Assembly (NCBI RefSeq): GCF_013009075.1 | Contig: NZ_CP053108.1 | Location: 1,798,001-1,862,000, forward strand | Length of the DNA: 64,000 bases | Reading direction: 5' to 3' | Origin: Halomonas sp. TA22 | GTDB lineage: Bacteria; Pseudomonadota; Gammaproteobacteria; Pseudomonadales; Halomonadaceae | Part shown: positions 27,602-37,077 of the stretch, one piece after another | Numbering within the stretch: position 1 is the first letter of the stretch | How the letters are laid out: each line of letters opens with the position of its first letter | The notes under the pieces: generated by a model | The model's database searches: none | The model's input: the letters and a program-made list of their open reading frames with translations, nothing else | Told to the model about the DNA's origin: nothing | Made by a program: the position numbers and the translations under genes

Positions 27602-27994
27602 TCAGTGGACGTTGCGAAAAAGCACGTAGCGCGAACTGAGATAGTTGACTGCCATGCCCGCCACGCTTCCCGCAGCGACACCCAATATAGGAAATTGATG
27701 AACGGTTTCTACGCTTGCAACCAAGAGGCTGTAGACAACGTAATTGACCACCCCTCCGCCCAGCATTAGCCCTAGGTAATGAAGAAACTCCCGCCAGATT
27801 GCGATACCGGAGCGCCTGCGCCCAAACGCCAGGCATCGATTAAGCCACCAAGTTACGAAAACGGCGGCGAAGAACGAAGGCACCCGCGCACCATAGATGC
27901 CCAGCGTCCCCTTGAGGAGATAGAGCACGCCTGTGTCGATGAGAAACCCCACGACGCCTGCCATGCCAAAAAGCACCAGTTCTCTGAATATCAC
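27602..27994 (-). CDS. gtrA: GtrA-family membrane protein (lipid-linked glucose flippase type)
   Basis: The 130-residue protein has four membrane segments and the GtrA pattern FGMAGVVGFLIDTGVLYLL, TWWLNRCLAFGRR and the C-terminal NYLSSRYVLFR. GtrA proteins are thought to flip undecaprenyl-phosphate-glucose for periplasmic glucosylation of O-antigen. The likely start is a GTG at 27994 with AAAAGGCGG upstream. It follows gtrII and gtrB on the same strand, completing a three-gene glucosylation cassette. Confidence 0.85.
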   Translation of the reverse strand: MIFRELVLFGMAGVVGFLIDTGVLYLLKGTLGIYGARVPSFFAAVFVTWWLNRCLAFGRRRSGIAIWREFLHYLGLMLGGGVVNYVVYSLLVASVETVHQFPILGVAAGSVAGMAVNYLSSRYVLFRNVH

Positions 27995-28066
27995 CTTGCC
28001 GCCTTTTCAATGTCTTCGGCCAATCTGACCTCATCGGGTAACGTGCGCTTCATATGTCTAATGCAC

Positions 28067-29563
28067 CTACTCCACGTCAAAGGGTAGCCATCCAACATCA
28101 GCTCCCAACTTCACCACCATGACGTCGTTCACCATCGTAATAGCATCATACTCGGGCCAGGTAGGCATGGAGTTTATTTCATCAAGGACATCAAGTACCT
28201 CTTCCTCTTGTGCCAGACGAAAACTTGCAATGCCGTAATAATCGAAAAACGCCATTATCCTAAGATTATTCCCGCCATCCCAGGAAAAAAACGAGCTACC
28301 AAAAACATCCGAATCAGGCAGTTTATGTTTACTTACCTTGCTGATACCGCCATGAAAATAGACAGGAGTGTTACTCTCTTCAAAATCAGGGTGCTTCACT
28401 GCCATTAGGGTTCTTATTCTGTTGGCCATGAGAACATCAGCTTCGCGCACAATTACATCGGAATAAAAGAGCTTGTTTATCAGCGAAACGTTCACCAGGC
28501 ATAGCACCGCCACCAACACCACAGAGACAAGAGCAGACTTGAAAAACCTCAGCTCATTTATCACAAGAACAGAAAAAGAAAGGCCTGCCGCAACAAACAC
28601 GCGAGGAGGCAGCTCATGCGTCGTTGCCATTACGGCAAGATAGGGGAAAACCAGTATGGAAATAACCAGAAACGCCCTGATGAGTGCCGTTTTAAAAGAG
28701 CAAAAAAAGCATTTCAACAATGTCACAAGAGTGCATAGAGAGGCGACGGAAAAAGTGATGAACCCAAAATAGCTTGTTCCCATCAAGCCCTGCCACATCT
28801 TGAAAAGCGAACCTTGAATATAAGGCCAGATACCGGTCTGGAAGTCGATACCTACCACTATTGAACTCTCTGCCTCTATGCCATGCAGATGCTGAACCCA
28901 TGAAGACATGGTTATATATATAAAGGCTGAAACGATAGTAAAAGCTGCAAAACGTATTACCTCTGCGCAAGTTTCTCTAAACCCTTTTTCAGTTTCGTAA
29001 CTATCGACCAGCAGGTACGCAAGCAATATCGTGGGTGGCACGAAAATCAGTGTCTGGTATATGGCGATAGCCATGACGAAACAGGCACACGCCAGAACCA
29101 GCCAGGTAAGCCTTGTTAGCAATTCCTGCTGGCGTGCTCGAAAGTAAAACAAGACGCACATGGCAGAAAAAAGGTAACCAAGGGATAACGTATCCGCCTG
29201 GTTGATGAACTCGAACTGGTACGCCATCTGCGGAAAGGTTATGAAAAGTGCACAAAAGAGATAGGAAACAATTCCCTTGTGCCTTAAAATATCACTAATA
29301 GCCACGGCAGCCGCGCACAACGCAGCGATGCTTATCAAATGTGTAAAATATGGAATAAATGGTTCAGGCAAGAACAGTACGCGCAGAAAAGCATGCCCCC
29401 ACCTGCCAAGCGATATTGTCTGGTAGTAGTTATCTCTAAACTCCGCATCAATAGTCAAGGTGAAATTAAATATATGAAAACCGTAGGCCAACATTCCTAG
29501 CCCAAGAACAATCATATAAAGCATGATCTTATCTTGCGGAATTAACGCTCCCTTCTGCTTCAC
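28067..29563 (-). CDS. GtrII-like O-antigen glucosyltransferase, polytopic membrane protein
   Basis: A 498-residue protein with about ten membrane segments. Its N-terminal DNYYQTISLGRWGHAFLRVL block after the first membrane segment matches the GtrII (glucosyltransferase domain) family, the serotype-specific enzymes that move glucose from undecaprenyl phosphate to O-antigen in the periplasm. The start is a GTG at 29563 with AGGAG upstream. It sits between gtrB and gtrA. Base composition is A+T-richer than the flanking rml or T1SS genes, suggesting horizontal acquisition. Confidence 0.78.
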   Translation of the reverse strand: MKQKGALIPQDKIMLYMIVLGLGMLAYGFHIFNFTLTIDAEFRDNYYQTISLGRWGHAFLRVLFLPEPFIPYFTHLISIAALCAAAVAISDILRHKGIVSYLFCALFITFPQMAYQFEFINQADTLSLGYLFSAMCVLFYFRARQQELLTRLTWLVLACACFVMAIAIYQTLIFVPPTILLAYLLVDSYETEKGFRETCAEVIRFAAFTIVSAFIYITMSSWVQHLHGIEAESSIVVGIDFQTGIWPYIQGSLFKMWQGLMGTSYFGFITFSVASLCTLVTLLKCFFCSFKTALIRAFLVISILVFPYLAVMATTHELPPRVFVAAGLSFSVLVINELRFFKSALVSVVLVAVLCLVNVSLINKLFYSDVIVREADVLMANRIRTLMAVKHPDFEESNTPVYFHGGISKVSKHKLPDSDVFGSSFFSWDGGNNLRIMAFFDYYGIASFRLAQEEEVLDVLDEINSMPTWPEYDAITMVNDVMVVKLGADVGWLPFDVE

Positions 29564-29578
29564 GGCATGTCTCCTAGG

Positions 29579-30529
29579 CTAATCGAAATTCTTTTCCGAC
29601 ACGATATATACCGGCCTGTGCTTCGATTCCATATAAAGACGACCGACATATTCTCCCAACACACCTATCGATATCAGTTGCACAGCCCCCAGAAAGAGCA
29701 CTGCCGACATGATCGAGGCATATCCAGGCCAGCTAATGCCAAACATAATTGTTCTAATAATAATGAAAAACATGTAAAACAGACTCAAAAGAGCAATTGA
29801 CACTCCCACATATGACCAGACACGCAGCGGCCAGGTGGAAAAGCTGGTTACTCCATCCAAGGCAAAGTTCCACAGTTTCCAATAGTTCCATTTACTTTCG
29901 CCAGCATGACGTGAAGGACGGTCATACTCTACCCCAATGGAGCGGTATCCTGGCCAGGCGAACATACCCTTCATGAACCTATTGCGTTCAGGCATTTGCC
30001 TGATGGCTTCTACCACTCTGCGATCCATCAATCGGAAATCGCCTGTATTGGGCGGGATAGGTGTATTCGATAGGCGATTGAACAAACGATAGAACATATT
30101 AGCGGAAGCACGCTTGCGCTTGGCATCCTCGTTTCGATTTGTGCGAACTCCATATACCGTATCGTATCCTGATTGCCAGAGCTTGAAGAATTTATGGATA
30201 AGTTCGGGAGGGTCCTGCAGATCGACATCGATGGGCACTACCGCATCTCCGGTAGCATGCTCCAGGCCCGCTGTCATGGCAGCTTCCTTGCCGAAGTTAC
30301 GCGATAGCCTCACATAACGGATGAAGAGATTATTATGTGCAGCATTAAGGATTTCCTTGCGGGTCCCATCCGTCGATCCATCGTCAATGAATAGTATCTC
30401 TAGCTCCGCGGTTATGCCGGCGAGTTCGGCTTGAATTACTTCAAGAAACGGGGCAATGGATTCATCTTCGTTATAGACTGGAACAATAAGTGACAATCTG
30501 TACCGGGATTCTTCGCCATGGATAACCAT
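29579..30529 (-). CDS. gtrB: GtrB-type bactoprenol glucosyltransferase (GT2, membrane-anchored)
   Basis: The 316-residue protein has a GT2 catalytic domain (SLIVPVYNEDESI; EILFIDDGSTDGT; VPIDVDLQDPPELI with the DxD-type site) and two C-terminal membrane segments around residues 235-300 (TFSTWPLRVWSYVGVSIALL). GtrB makes undecaprenyl-phosphate-glucose on the cytosolic face. GGAGGG precedes the ATG. It is the first gene of the gtrB-gtrII-gtrA cassette. Confidence 0.9.
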   Translation of the reverse strand: MVIHGEESRYRLSLIVPVYNEDESIAPFLEVIQAELAGITAELEILFIDDGSTDGTRKEILNAAHNNLFIRYVRLSRNFGKEAAMTAGLEHATGDAVVPIDVDLQDPPELIHKFFKLWQSGYDTVYGVRTNRNEDAKRKRASANMFYRLFNRLSNTPIPPNTGDFRLMDRRVVEAIRQMPERNRFMKGMFAWPGYRSIGVEYDRPSRHAGESKWNYWKLWNFALDGVTSFSTWPLRVWSYVGVSIALLSLFYMFFIIIRTIMFGISWPGYASIMSAVLFLGAVQLISIGVLGEYVGRLYMESKHRPVYIVSEKNFD

Positions 30530-30662
30530 AAACCCTCCGTGCTTTGTTTCTAAGCAACATTGCTAATTGACAATACTGCTCTATCCCTTTTAAAACCGCC
30601 ATGCTAATATAACGGTTATTCTGATCTTTTATGACAGCAAGGGGCTTAGATTGCAACCAAGC

Positions 30663-32051
30663 CTACATTAACTCTAGCTCAATATTACGCATGGGAATAC
30701 CGACCAGACCCGTCACTACGAAGCTACTATGGGAATTGATGATAAGGCCATCATGCACCCAATGATGCTGAACGTGATCAGCCTGAGTACCTTCAGCCAA
30801 TGCTGCGCATAGACTGTATTGCCCCGGCGGGAGGGTTGGCATGCGAAATTCGAACTTGGCGTTAAATTTCTCTCCCTTTTCAATATTCAATGCAGAAGTG
30901 CCAATGTAGGTATTGTCTCCAAAAAGCGTTTGCCCGAGGCGGTCCTTGAGATAAAACCCAACGATCGGACTGTTTAAGGGTTTATCTGCAAAACACGTTA
31001 TCGATAGTTTGACGCTTTCACCTCCCACTATCCAGGTGAGGCTTTTTCCTTGCAGATCTTTTAAGCCTATATCAATGATCTTCGCTTGCCCGGTACCGAA
31101 GGAAGCAGCATCCGGATTGAAGGAAAACAACTCAATATCATTACGCAACGGCGAGGCATTGATAAAGTCACGCCGCATATCATGATAATCTTCTTTTTCC
31201 ACCTCAGCTACTGGAGATTTATCAGTGCTGAATTGAGTTCCCACTTTCTTATCTGCTTGTGAAACTGGCTTCTCAGTTTCCTTTTGTATCGCCTCAAATT
31301 GAGCTTCCAGATACTGTTCGGCTACTTCTTTAGGAATACCCTGCTGTCTAATTTCACCATGCTGAAGCCATATTGCATGGCTACAGAGATTGGTGATAGC
31401 CGAGCTGTCATGGCTGACAAAAAGAACCGTTCCTTTTTCCATGAAGCTGCGAAGAAAACGCATACACTTCTGTACAAAGAAAGCATCCCCAACCGCCAAT
31501 GCTTCATCTATTATCAAGATATCGGCATCCACATGAGCAATGACAGCAAAAGCAAGACGCACCGACATACCGCTTGAGTACGTTTTTACCGGCTGATCGA
31601 TAAATTCGCCGATATCAGCAAATTCCACTATCTTATCAAAACGCTCTGCAACTTCCTCTTTGGAAAGCCCTAGAACTGTCGCATTAAGATAAACATTTTC
31701 TCGTCCGGTAAACTCTGGATTAAATCCAGAACCCAACTCCAGCAAAGCGGCAATACGGCCTCGTGTCTCGACTTTGCCATGAGTTGGAGTAAGCGTGCCA
31801 CAAATGATTTGCAGCAGCGTGGACTTTCCTGAGCCGTTACGTCCTATGATACCGACCGTCTCCCCTTTTTTTATTTCAAAGGAAACATTATTCAGTGCTT
31901 TAAATTCACGAAAATAATTCTGAGCATTCCTTCCGAGTAAGCGCTTCACCCTTGGAATAATGAATTGCTTGAGTCGATCATTCGGTCGTTCATACACCTG
32001 ATAATATTTATCGAGCTTTTCAACCTTTATTACAGTCTCATCAGAGGACAT
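30663..32051 (-). CDS. wzt: O-polysaccharide ABC exporter ATP-binding protein Wzt
   Basis: A 462-residue protein: ABC domain with Walker A GRNGSGKST, signature YSSGMSVRLAFA, Walker B ADILIIDEALAVGD and the H-loop FVSHD, then a linker near residue 245-300 and a C-terminal beta-sandwich domain (to the end) of the Wzt_C type that recognises the modified non-reducing end of the O-polysaccharide. I chose ATG 32051 with a GGGG site upstream over a TTG two codons earlier; it overlaps the wzm stop by 11 bases. With Wzm it exports completed, undecaprenyl-linked O-polysaccharide to the periplasm. Confidence 0.93.
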   Translation of the reverse strand: MSSDETVIKVEKLDKYYQVYERPNDRLKQFIIPRVKRLLGRNAQNYFREFKALNNVSFEIKKGETVGIIGRNGSGKSTLLQIICGTLTPTHGKVETRGRIAALLELGSGFNPEFTGRENVYLNATVLGLSKEEVAERFDKIVEFADIGEFIDQPVKTYSSGMSVRLAFAVIAHVDADILIIDEALAVGDAFFVQKCMRFLRSFMEKGTVLFVSHDSSAITNLCSHAIWLQHGEIRQQGIPKEVAEQYLEAQFEAIQKETEKPVSQADKKVGTQFSTDKSPVAEVEKEDYHDMRRDFINASPLRNDIELFSFNPDAASFGTGQAKIIDIGLKDLQGKSLTWIVGGESVKLSITCFADKPLNSPIVGFYLKDRLGQTLFGDNTYIGTSALNIEKGEKFNAKFEFRMPTLPPGQYSLCAALAEGTQADHVQHHWVHDGLIINSHSSFVVTGLVGIPMRNIELELM

Positions 32052-32871
32052 CTGCAAACCCCTTTCTCGTCATCTGGAACCAGGCATAACCCAACCAGGC
32101 CACAACCGTAGCTACAAACGTATACTTTCCTAGCCCGCTCCAATTCGGAATATTTCCCCAGATAAGCACTTCCCTTGCTTGCTCTATAATAAAGGTCAGA
32201 GGATTCATCATGATCAATGGTTGATAGGGCTCGGGAAGCCTTTCCATAGGAAAGAAAATCGGCGAAAGAAATAGCAGTATCGTCGTAATGATTCCTATAA
32301 ACTGCCCAATATCACGTAAGAACACTCCCAATGCGGCAAGAATCCATGCCAGGCCCAGCGCCAGAATTGCAAGGGGAATAAAAACAAAGGGAGTCAAGAC
32401 TATGGTCCAAGGAGGAACCCCAGCGAAAATGAGATGGGCAGCCAGCAAGACTAGCAAACTAATTAATGTGTGGAAAATAGCGCTACCCAAAGCAATCGCA
32501 GGCAATATCTCCAAAGGAAATATGACTTTTTTAACGTAATTAATATTTCCAAGAATTAATCCCGGAGCCCGATTCAAGACTTCTGCAAAGAGCCCGTGAA
32601 CAATTAGCCCCGCAAACAGCACCACAGCGAACTGTGTACTTGTCTCATCTTCGCTGACACCCCATCTGGCATTAAAGACAACCGAAAATACGAAAGTATA
32701 AACCAGCAGCATCATAACGGGATTGAGAAAGGACCAAAACATGCCCAGCGCAGAGCCTCTATACCTCCCCGTTACTTCACGCTTGGTCATTTGCATGACT
32801 AATTGGCGATGCTGCCATAAACTTTTCAATAAAGAGGTTAACGATACCGGTTGAGCGGCATGCGGATTCAT
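32041..32871 (-). CDS. wzm: O-polysaccharide ABC exporter permease Wzm
   Basis: The 276-residue ABC-2-type permease has six membrane segments and family landmarks REVTGRYRGSALGMFWSFLNP, VLFAGLIVHGLFAEVLNR and LSPIFFPMERLPE. I chose ATG 32871 (GAGGAA upstream) over an ATG 13 codons earlier. It starts the wzm-wzt transcript. Exported O-polysaccharide would be ligated by the WaaL-like protein at 8.5 kb. Confidence 0.93.
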   Translation of the reverse strand: MNPHAAQPVSLTSLLKSLWQHRQLVMQMTKREVTGRYRGSALGMFWSFLNPVMMLLVYTFVFSVVFNARWGVSEDETSTQFAVVLFAGLIVHGLFAEVLNRAPGLILGNINYVKKVIFPLEILPAIALGSAIFHTLISLLVLLAAHLIFAGVPPWTIVLTPFVFIPLAILALGLAWILAALGVFLRDIGQFIGIITTILLFLSPIFFPMERLPEPYQPLIMMNPLTFIIEQAREVLIWGNIPNWSGLGKYTFVATVVAWLGYAWFQMTRKGFADVL

Positions 32872-33286
32872 GCAATTTCCTCGGCTTCTCTTGGTGAACG
32901 TCTCATACATTCCAAGGGATTCATAAAAGCAGCGTTGCCCTCATCAATGGATTCAAGGCATGCAATGAAGATAAATTCATCTTCCTGCTGCTGCGGCTGC
33001 TGCGTGAGCCATTCTCATCAAAAGATGAGTATGATACAGCAATCCTAATTTCTTGAGAATTCTCACCAGACAGTAAAATCAGCTTGTCACTGCCGTTATC
33101 CTTTCAGAAGCCTGTTCACGCTGATTCTTGTGCATTTTTGATAATCAATGATGTTTTTCATACCGTCAAAGCAACCGAAATTTACCGAAACCCAGGCCTA
33201 ACTCATTAAATTTGTGGTATTTTAATGGGATTTCTCAGTTCGACGGTTGGGCTCATGCGCCACTGACAAATAAGTGAGGCAATGTA
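32872..33286. promoter_or_regulatory. Divergent promoter region between wzm and a GT2 gene
   Basis: This 415-base A+T-rich gap must hold promoters for wzm (left) and the GTG-started glycosyltransferase (right). Visible structures are a hairpin CTCATC-AAAA-GATGAG (33014-33029) and the 12-base palindrome TGAGAATTCTCA (33054-33065), a possible operator. I see no ops/JUMPstart element. Confidence 0.45.
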
Positions 33287-34195
33287 GTGTTCAAGGTAGG
33301 TCTCTGTGTCCCGACGCTGAATGCGGGCCCTCAATGGCGTGAATGGCTTTTGCGCACTTTGCCTGCTGCCAGCATGTATCGTGTGTTGATCATCGACTCT
33401 ACCTCAGAGGATGAGACGGCCGTGCTGGCAGAACAGGCCGGATGTGAGGTCACGACCATCGCTCGGAGTGATTTCGACCACGGCGGCACAAGAGGCTGGG
33501 CCATTGGCCAATTAGATGATTGTGAGATTATTGTATTTCTCACACAGGATGCCATAGTCGCTGACAGTGCCACACTGGATAGGCTCGTTGAGGTCTTCGA
33601 CGATCCCCTGGTAGGTGCTGCCTTTGGCCGACAGCTCCCTCACGACGATGCCACGCCGATTGCAGCACATGCTCGTTTTTTCAACTATCCCAGCGTTTCC
33701 TATCAAGTGAGCTTCAGCGATGTGGAGCGCTTGGGTATCAAGGCTGCATTCCTATCGAACTCCTTTGCCGCCTACCGTCGCGAGGCCCTTATTGCGGCCG
33801 GTGGTTTCCCGACGGGTACGATTCTCAGCGAGGATATGATTGCCGGCGCACGCTTGCTGAAAGCCGGCTGGAAATTGCACTACTGTGCCGATGCTCAGGT
33901 GTACCATTCTCACAATTACAGCGTGATACAGGAGTGTCGACGTTATTTTGATATCGGCGTGCTGCATCGCCGTGAGTCTTGGCTTTTGGATATGCTTGGG
34001 CGTGCCGAAGGGGAAGGAAAGCGCTATGTACTGTCAGAGACAAAGTATCTCTTAAAGCGATCACCTATGAGGCTTCCTGAAGCCCTTATTCGTAATTTCG
34101 CCAAATATATCGGCTATCGCTTGGGGAAAAAAGAGGCATCCATTCCTCTTTCCATAAAACGGCATCTTTCGATGCACCACCATTTCTGGAAATAG
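33287..34195 (+). CDS. Family 2 glycosyltransferase, rhamnosyltransferase-like
   Basis: A 302-residue GT2 protein: VGLCVPTLNAGPQWREWL and VLIIDSTSEDETAVLAEQ form the nucleotide-binding half, IIVFLTQDAIVAD the DxD-like site, and FLSNSFAAYRREALIAAGGF the acceptor-side block of rhamnosyltransferases such as WbbL-related enzymes. The start is a GTG with GAGG ten bases upstream. It is the only plus-strand gene between 16.4 and 45.7 kb, so it has its own promoter. Substrate dTDP-rhamnose is inferred. Confidence 0.85.
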   Translation: MFKVGLCVPTLNAGPQWREWLLRTLPAASMYRVLIIDSTSEDETAVLAEQAGCEVTTIARSDFDHGGTRGWAIGQLDDCEIIVFLTQDAIVADSATLDRLVEVFDDPLVGAAFGRQLPHDDATPIAAHARFFNYPSVSYQVSFSDVERLGIKAAFLSNSFAAYRREALIAAGGFPTGTILSEDMIAGARLLKAGWKLHYCADAQVYHSHNYSVIQECRRYFDIGVLHRRESWLLDMLGRAEGEGKRYVLSETKYLLKRSPMRLPEALIRNFAKYIGYRLGKKEASIPLSIKRHLSMHHHFWK

Positions 34196-34214
34196 TTGCG
34201 TAGAGTACAAACAG

Positions 34215-35591
34215 CTATGGCTGAACATTATAGAAGCCGCGAATCAGCGTCATGATCAGGATCTTGATATCCAACCCAAGTGACCAGTTATCAATGTAGT
34301 AGAGATCATACTCTACTCTTTTCTGCATATCGCTCAAGTTCTCGGTATTACCACGCCAACCATGTACCTGGGCCCACCCTGTCATACCCGGCTTGACGCG
34401 GTGACGCTGCATGTAGGTTTCAATCACTTCTTTGTAGTACTCATTGTGATCCATGGCGTGCGGGCGAGGGCCAACCAGCGACATGCGGCCTTGCAATACG
34501 TTGTAGAGCTGCGGCAGCTCATCCAGACTGGTGCGGCGCAAGAATGCGCCTAACCGGGTAATTCTTGGATCGCCTGGCTGTGCCTGCTGAGTCCAGTCCT
34601 GTGCTGGCTGGTCCTGCATAGTGCGAAACTTGTAAATTCGGAATCGCTTGCCATCGATACCGTGACGATATTGCTTGAAAAGCACCGGCGAGCCCATGGA
34701 AATTCGTATGGCTAGTGCGATGATTAGCATGACAGGTAAAAAAAGTAGAAAAAGTATGGTGCCAAGCACTCGATCCTCGACCGACTTGACTAGGCGCCTG
34801 GCTCCATTTAGCGGACTGTAATTCAAATCCAATGAATACAACCCGGCGACTTGGGCCATGCGATGATTTAGCAGGCGTACATCGGAAAGGTCGGGGAAAT
34901 AACGCACATTCGCGGGTACCGCGACCAGTACATTGGCCAAGTGACGGACGGTATCGCCGTCACTTATTGGATAGCTCAACCAGATTTCATCGAAATCGCG
35001 CTGAAAGGCGCTTTGCGCCACCAGCTCATTCACTTCTTTGTAGAACAGTTGGCTATTGTTATCGACCATGCGTCTCGAAATGGCATAGCCGACAGAGGGC
35101 ATGGCATCGAGGCGCTCACAGAGACGCTCGACATTCTCGGAACGCCCAATGGCCAGGACGCGTTTCAAGTTCTTGCCGCTGGCGCGAAGATGTCGCAGAT
35201 AGAGATAGAGGATGCTTCTGAGCACTAGCCCGATGAACAAGACGCCAAGAGAAGTGAGGCCCATCCACAGCCGTGAGAACACATCGGCACTTTGGGTCAG
35301 TACGAGAAACAGGCTGAGCAGAACGATGGCCGTCAACCAACCGAGCGTATAGACACCCAGCATGGTGAACAGGCTTCTGCCCCGCCAGGGCTGGTACAGG
35401 CCCAACAGCTCGCCACACGCCGGCAACAGCAGGCTACCGACAAGAATAAGCAGCGTGTATTCGATGCCATCGGTGTTGTCCAGACCCGGCAACCACCACA
35501 ACAGCAACGCCGATACCGCCAGTGCAGTGGCGGCATCGAAAGTACGCATGGCGCGTCTCAGCCAATCACTGCTGGTGCTGCGCGGAAGCAT
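34215..35591 (-). CDS. Undecaprenyl-phosphate glycosylphosphotransferase (WcaJ/WbaP type)
   Basis: The 458-residue protein has four N-terminal membrane segments, a CoA/NAD-binding-like central region, and the bacterial sugar transferase domain from about residue 270 (GSPVLFKQYRHGIDGKRFRI; YKFRTMQ; RRTSLDELPQLYNVLQG; MSLVGPRPHA). Such enzymes start polysaccharide synthesis by loading hexose-1-phosphate on undecaprenyl phosphate. The gene begins one base after the stop of the T1SS TolC gene and is therefore probably cotranscribed with the secretion system, an uncommon pairing that ties polysaccharide synthesis to protein export. Confidence 0.92.
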   Translation of the reverse strand: MLPRSTSSDWLRRAMRTFDAATALAVSALLLWWLPGLDNTDGIEYTLLILVGSLLLPACGELLGLYQPWRGRSLFTMLGVYTLGWLTAIVLLSLFLVLTQSADVFSRLWMGLTSLGVLFIGLVLRSILYLYLRHLRASGKNLKRVLAIGRSENVERLCERLDAMPSVGYAISRRMVDNNSQLFYKEVNELVAQSAFQRDFDEIWLSYPISDGDTVRHLANVLVAVPANVRYFPDLSDVRLLNHRMAQVAGLYSLDLNYSPLNGARRLVKSVEDRVLGTILFLLFLPVMLIIALAIRISMGSPVLFKQYRHGIDGKRFRIYKFRTMQDQPAQDWTQQAQPGDPRITRLGAFLRRTSLDELPQLYNVLQGRMSLVGPRPHAMDHNEYYKEVIETYMQRHRVKPGMTGWAQVHGWRGNTENLSDMQKRVEYDLYYIDNWSLGLDIKILIMTLIRGFYNVQP

Positions 35592-35592
35592 A

Positions 35593-37077
35593 TCAGCTCT
35601 CGCCCTCCACCGAGCCCGGTGTGGTGATTCGGGCCAGCAACGCCATGATATTGTTCAGGTCGGCGGAGTTGAGTTCGCCTACGGCCGACCTCAGGGCCAA
35701 CCAGTCGATGGCATAAATGCCAATGGTGTCGACGAAGCGTATCCGCTGGTCGAAGAGATTGGCCCGCGCATCCAGTACATCGACGAGATCGCGCAGCCCG
35801 AGCTGTTCGCCGCGTTCGGCGGCATCCAGAAACAGTTGACTCGATTCGATCGCCTGGCGCAGCGCTTCGAGCTGGCGCACGCTGCCATTGAGCGAGCGCA
35901 GCCGCTGGCGAACCTCTTGGGCGGCAAGGTTGAGTTCGTTGGTGACCGACTCGCGAGCGGCACTGGTGCGCAGCTCGCCCTGTCGCACGCTGGCCGTGGT
36001 GTAGCCGCCCCGGTAGAGCGGCACGCTCACCTCGACACTGGCCCGGTAGTCTTCACTTGTCCTTAAATCATCATCGCTGTCGCGATCAGAGTAGCTCAGG
36101 TTGAGATTGACCTCGGGGAAGTGGCCGCCACGACGAATACGCGTGTCGAACTCGTTGGTGCGCTGCTCCTCACGGGCCAGCAATACCTGGAGGTTGGCAG
36201 GGGTGCGCTCGATCCAGGCGTCCACTGAACCCCAGTCACTCTCGACCTTGGCGGCCTCAAGGCTGCCAAGCTGGAGCCCACTGAAATCGGGGCGCATACC
36301 GGTGAGACGCTCCAGCAAGCTGAGAGCATTATCGAACTCATTTTCAGCCTGCACCGTATCGCTGATCGACTGGTCGAGTCGCGATTGTGCCTCGAGCAGG
36401 TTGATCCTGTCGCCGACGCCGAGATCAAATGCCCTCTGCGCCTGGCGAGTCTGCAATTCAAGCGATTCGCGCTGGGCTTCCAGCAGGCCCAGGCGGCGCG
36501 AGGCAAGATAAGCGTTGATATAGGCTTCGCTCACTTCCAATGCCAGATCGCGCTCGACCAGCGCCAGTTGCAGCTGCGCCACGCTCACCTGTGCCCTGGC
36601 GAGATCGAGCCCGCGCCAGCGCTCCAAACTGAACAGCGGCTGCTGGAGCTGGAGCTGCCAGTAGCGCTCATCTATCTCGCCGGGGCGCTGCGCCGGCTGA
36701 TCCAGACCGAACCCATCGGGATCGGTCTGGATGTTGGTGGAGTCCTGATAGAGATAGGATGCATTGGCGCTTACCTGGGGAAGCAGTTGCGAGCGAGCCA
36801 GGGGAATCTCTTCATTGACCGCTTCGAGCTCGTATCGCTGGCGAGCCAGTGCACTGTCGTGCTCGAGTGCACGCTGGAAAAGCCCCGGCAAGGAGGGTAA
36901 TTCGCGCAGCGTGGGCTGGGCACTATCGAGGGCCGCCAATTCCGCCATGGCACTATCGCCGGCAGGCACGTCGCCCTGCTGGGCTACAGCCGGCATGATC
37001 AAAAGCCAGCCGGCAACCAGTATGACACCCGCCGTGACGATACGACTTGGAAAGTGCACCGGAATCAGGGGTGTCAT
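35593..37077 (-). CDS. TolC-family outer-membrane channel of the type I secretion system
   Basis: This 494-residue protein has a signal peptide (residues about 10-32, VTAGVILVAGWLLIMPAVAQ) and two repeats of the TolC/OEP fold with long coiled helices (SEAYINAYLASRRLGLLEAQ; DLGVGDRINLLEAQSRLDQS). It forms the outer-membrane exit duct. ATG 37077 overlaps the stop of the adaptor gene and has GGGAGG upstream; the TTG one codon before is less likely. Order ABC, adaptor, TolC is that of a complete dedicated T1SS. Confidence 0.92.
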   Translation of the reverse strand: MTPLIPVHFPSRIVTAGVILVAGWLLIMPAVAQQGDVPAGDSAMAELAALDSAQPTLRELPSLPGLFQRALEHDSALARQRYELEAVNEEIPLARSQLLPQVSANASYLYQDSTNIQTDPDGFGLDQPAQRPGEIDERYWQLQLQQPLFSLERWRGLDLARAQVSVAQLQLALVERDLALEVSEAYINAYLASRRLGLLEAQRESLELQTRQAQRAFDLGVGDRINLLEAQSRLDQSISDTVQAENEFDNALSLLERLTGMRPDFSGLQLGSLEAAKVESDWGSVDAWIERTPANLQVLLAREEQRTNEFDTRIRRGGHFPEVNLNLSYSDRDSDDDLRTSEDYRASVEVSVPLYRGGYTTASVRQGELRTSAARESVTNELNLAAQEVRQRLRSLNGSVRQLEALRQAIESSQLFLDAAERGEQLGLRDLVDVLDARANLFDQRIRFVDTIGIYAIDWLALRSAVGELNSADLNNIMALLARITTPGSVEGES

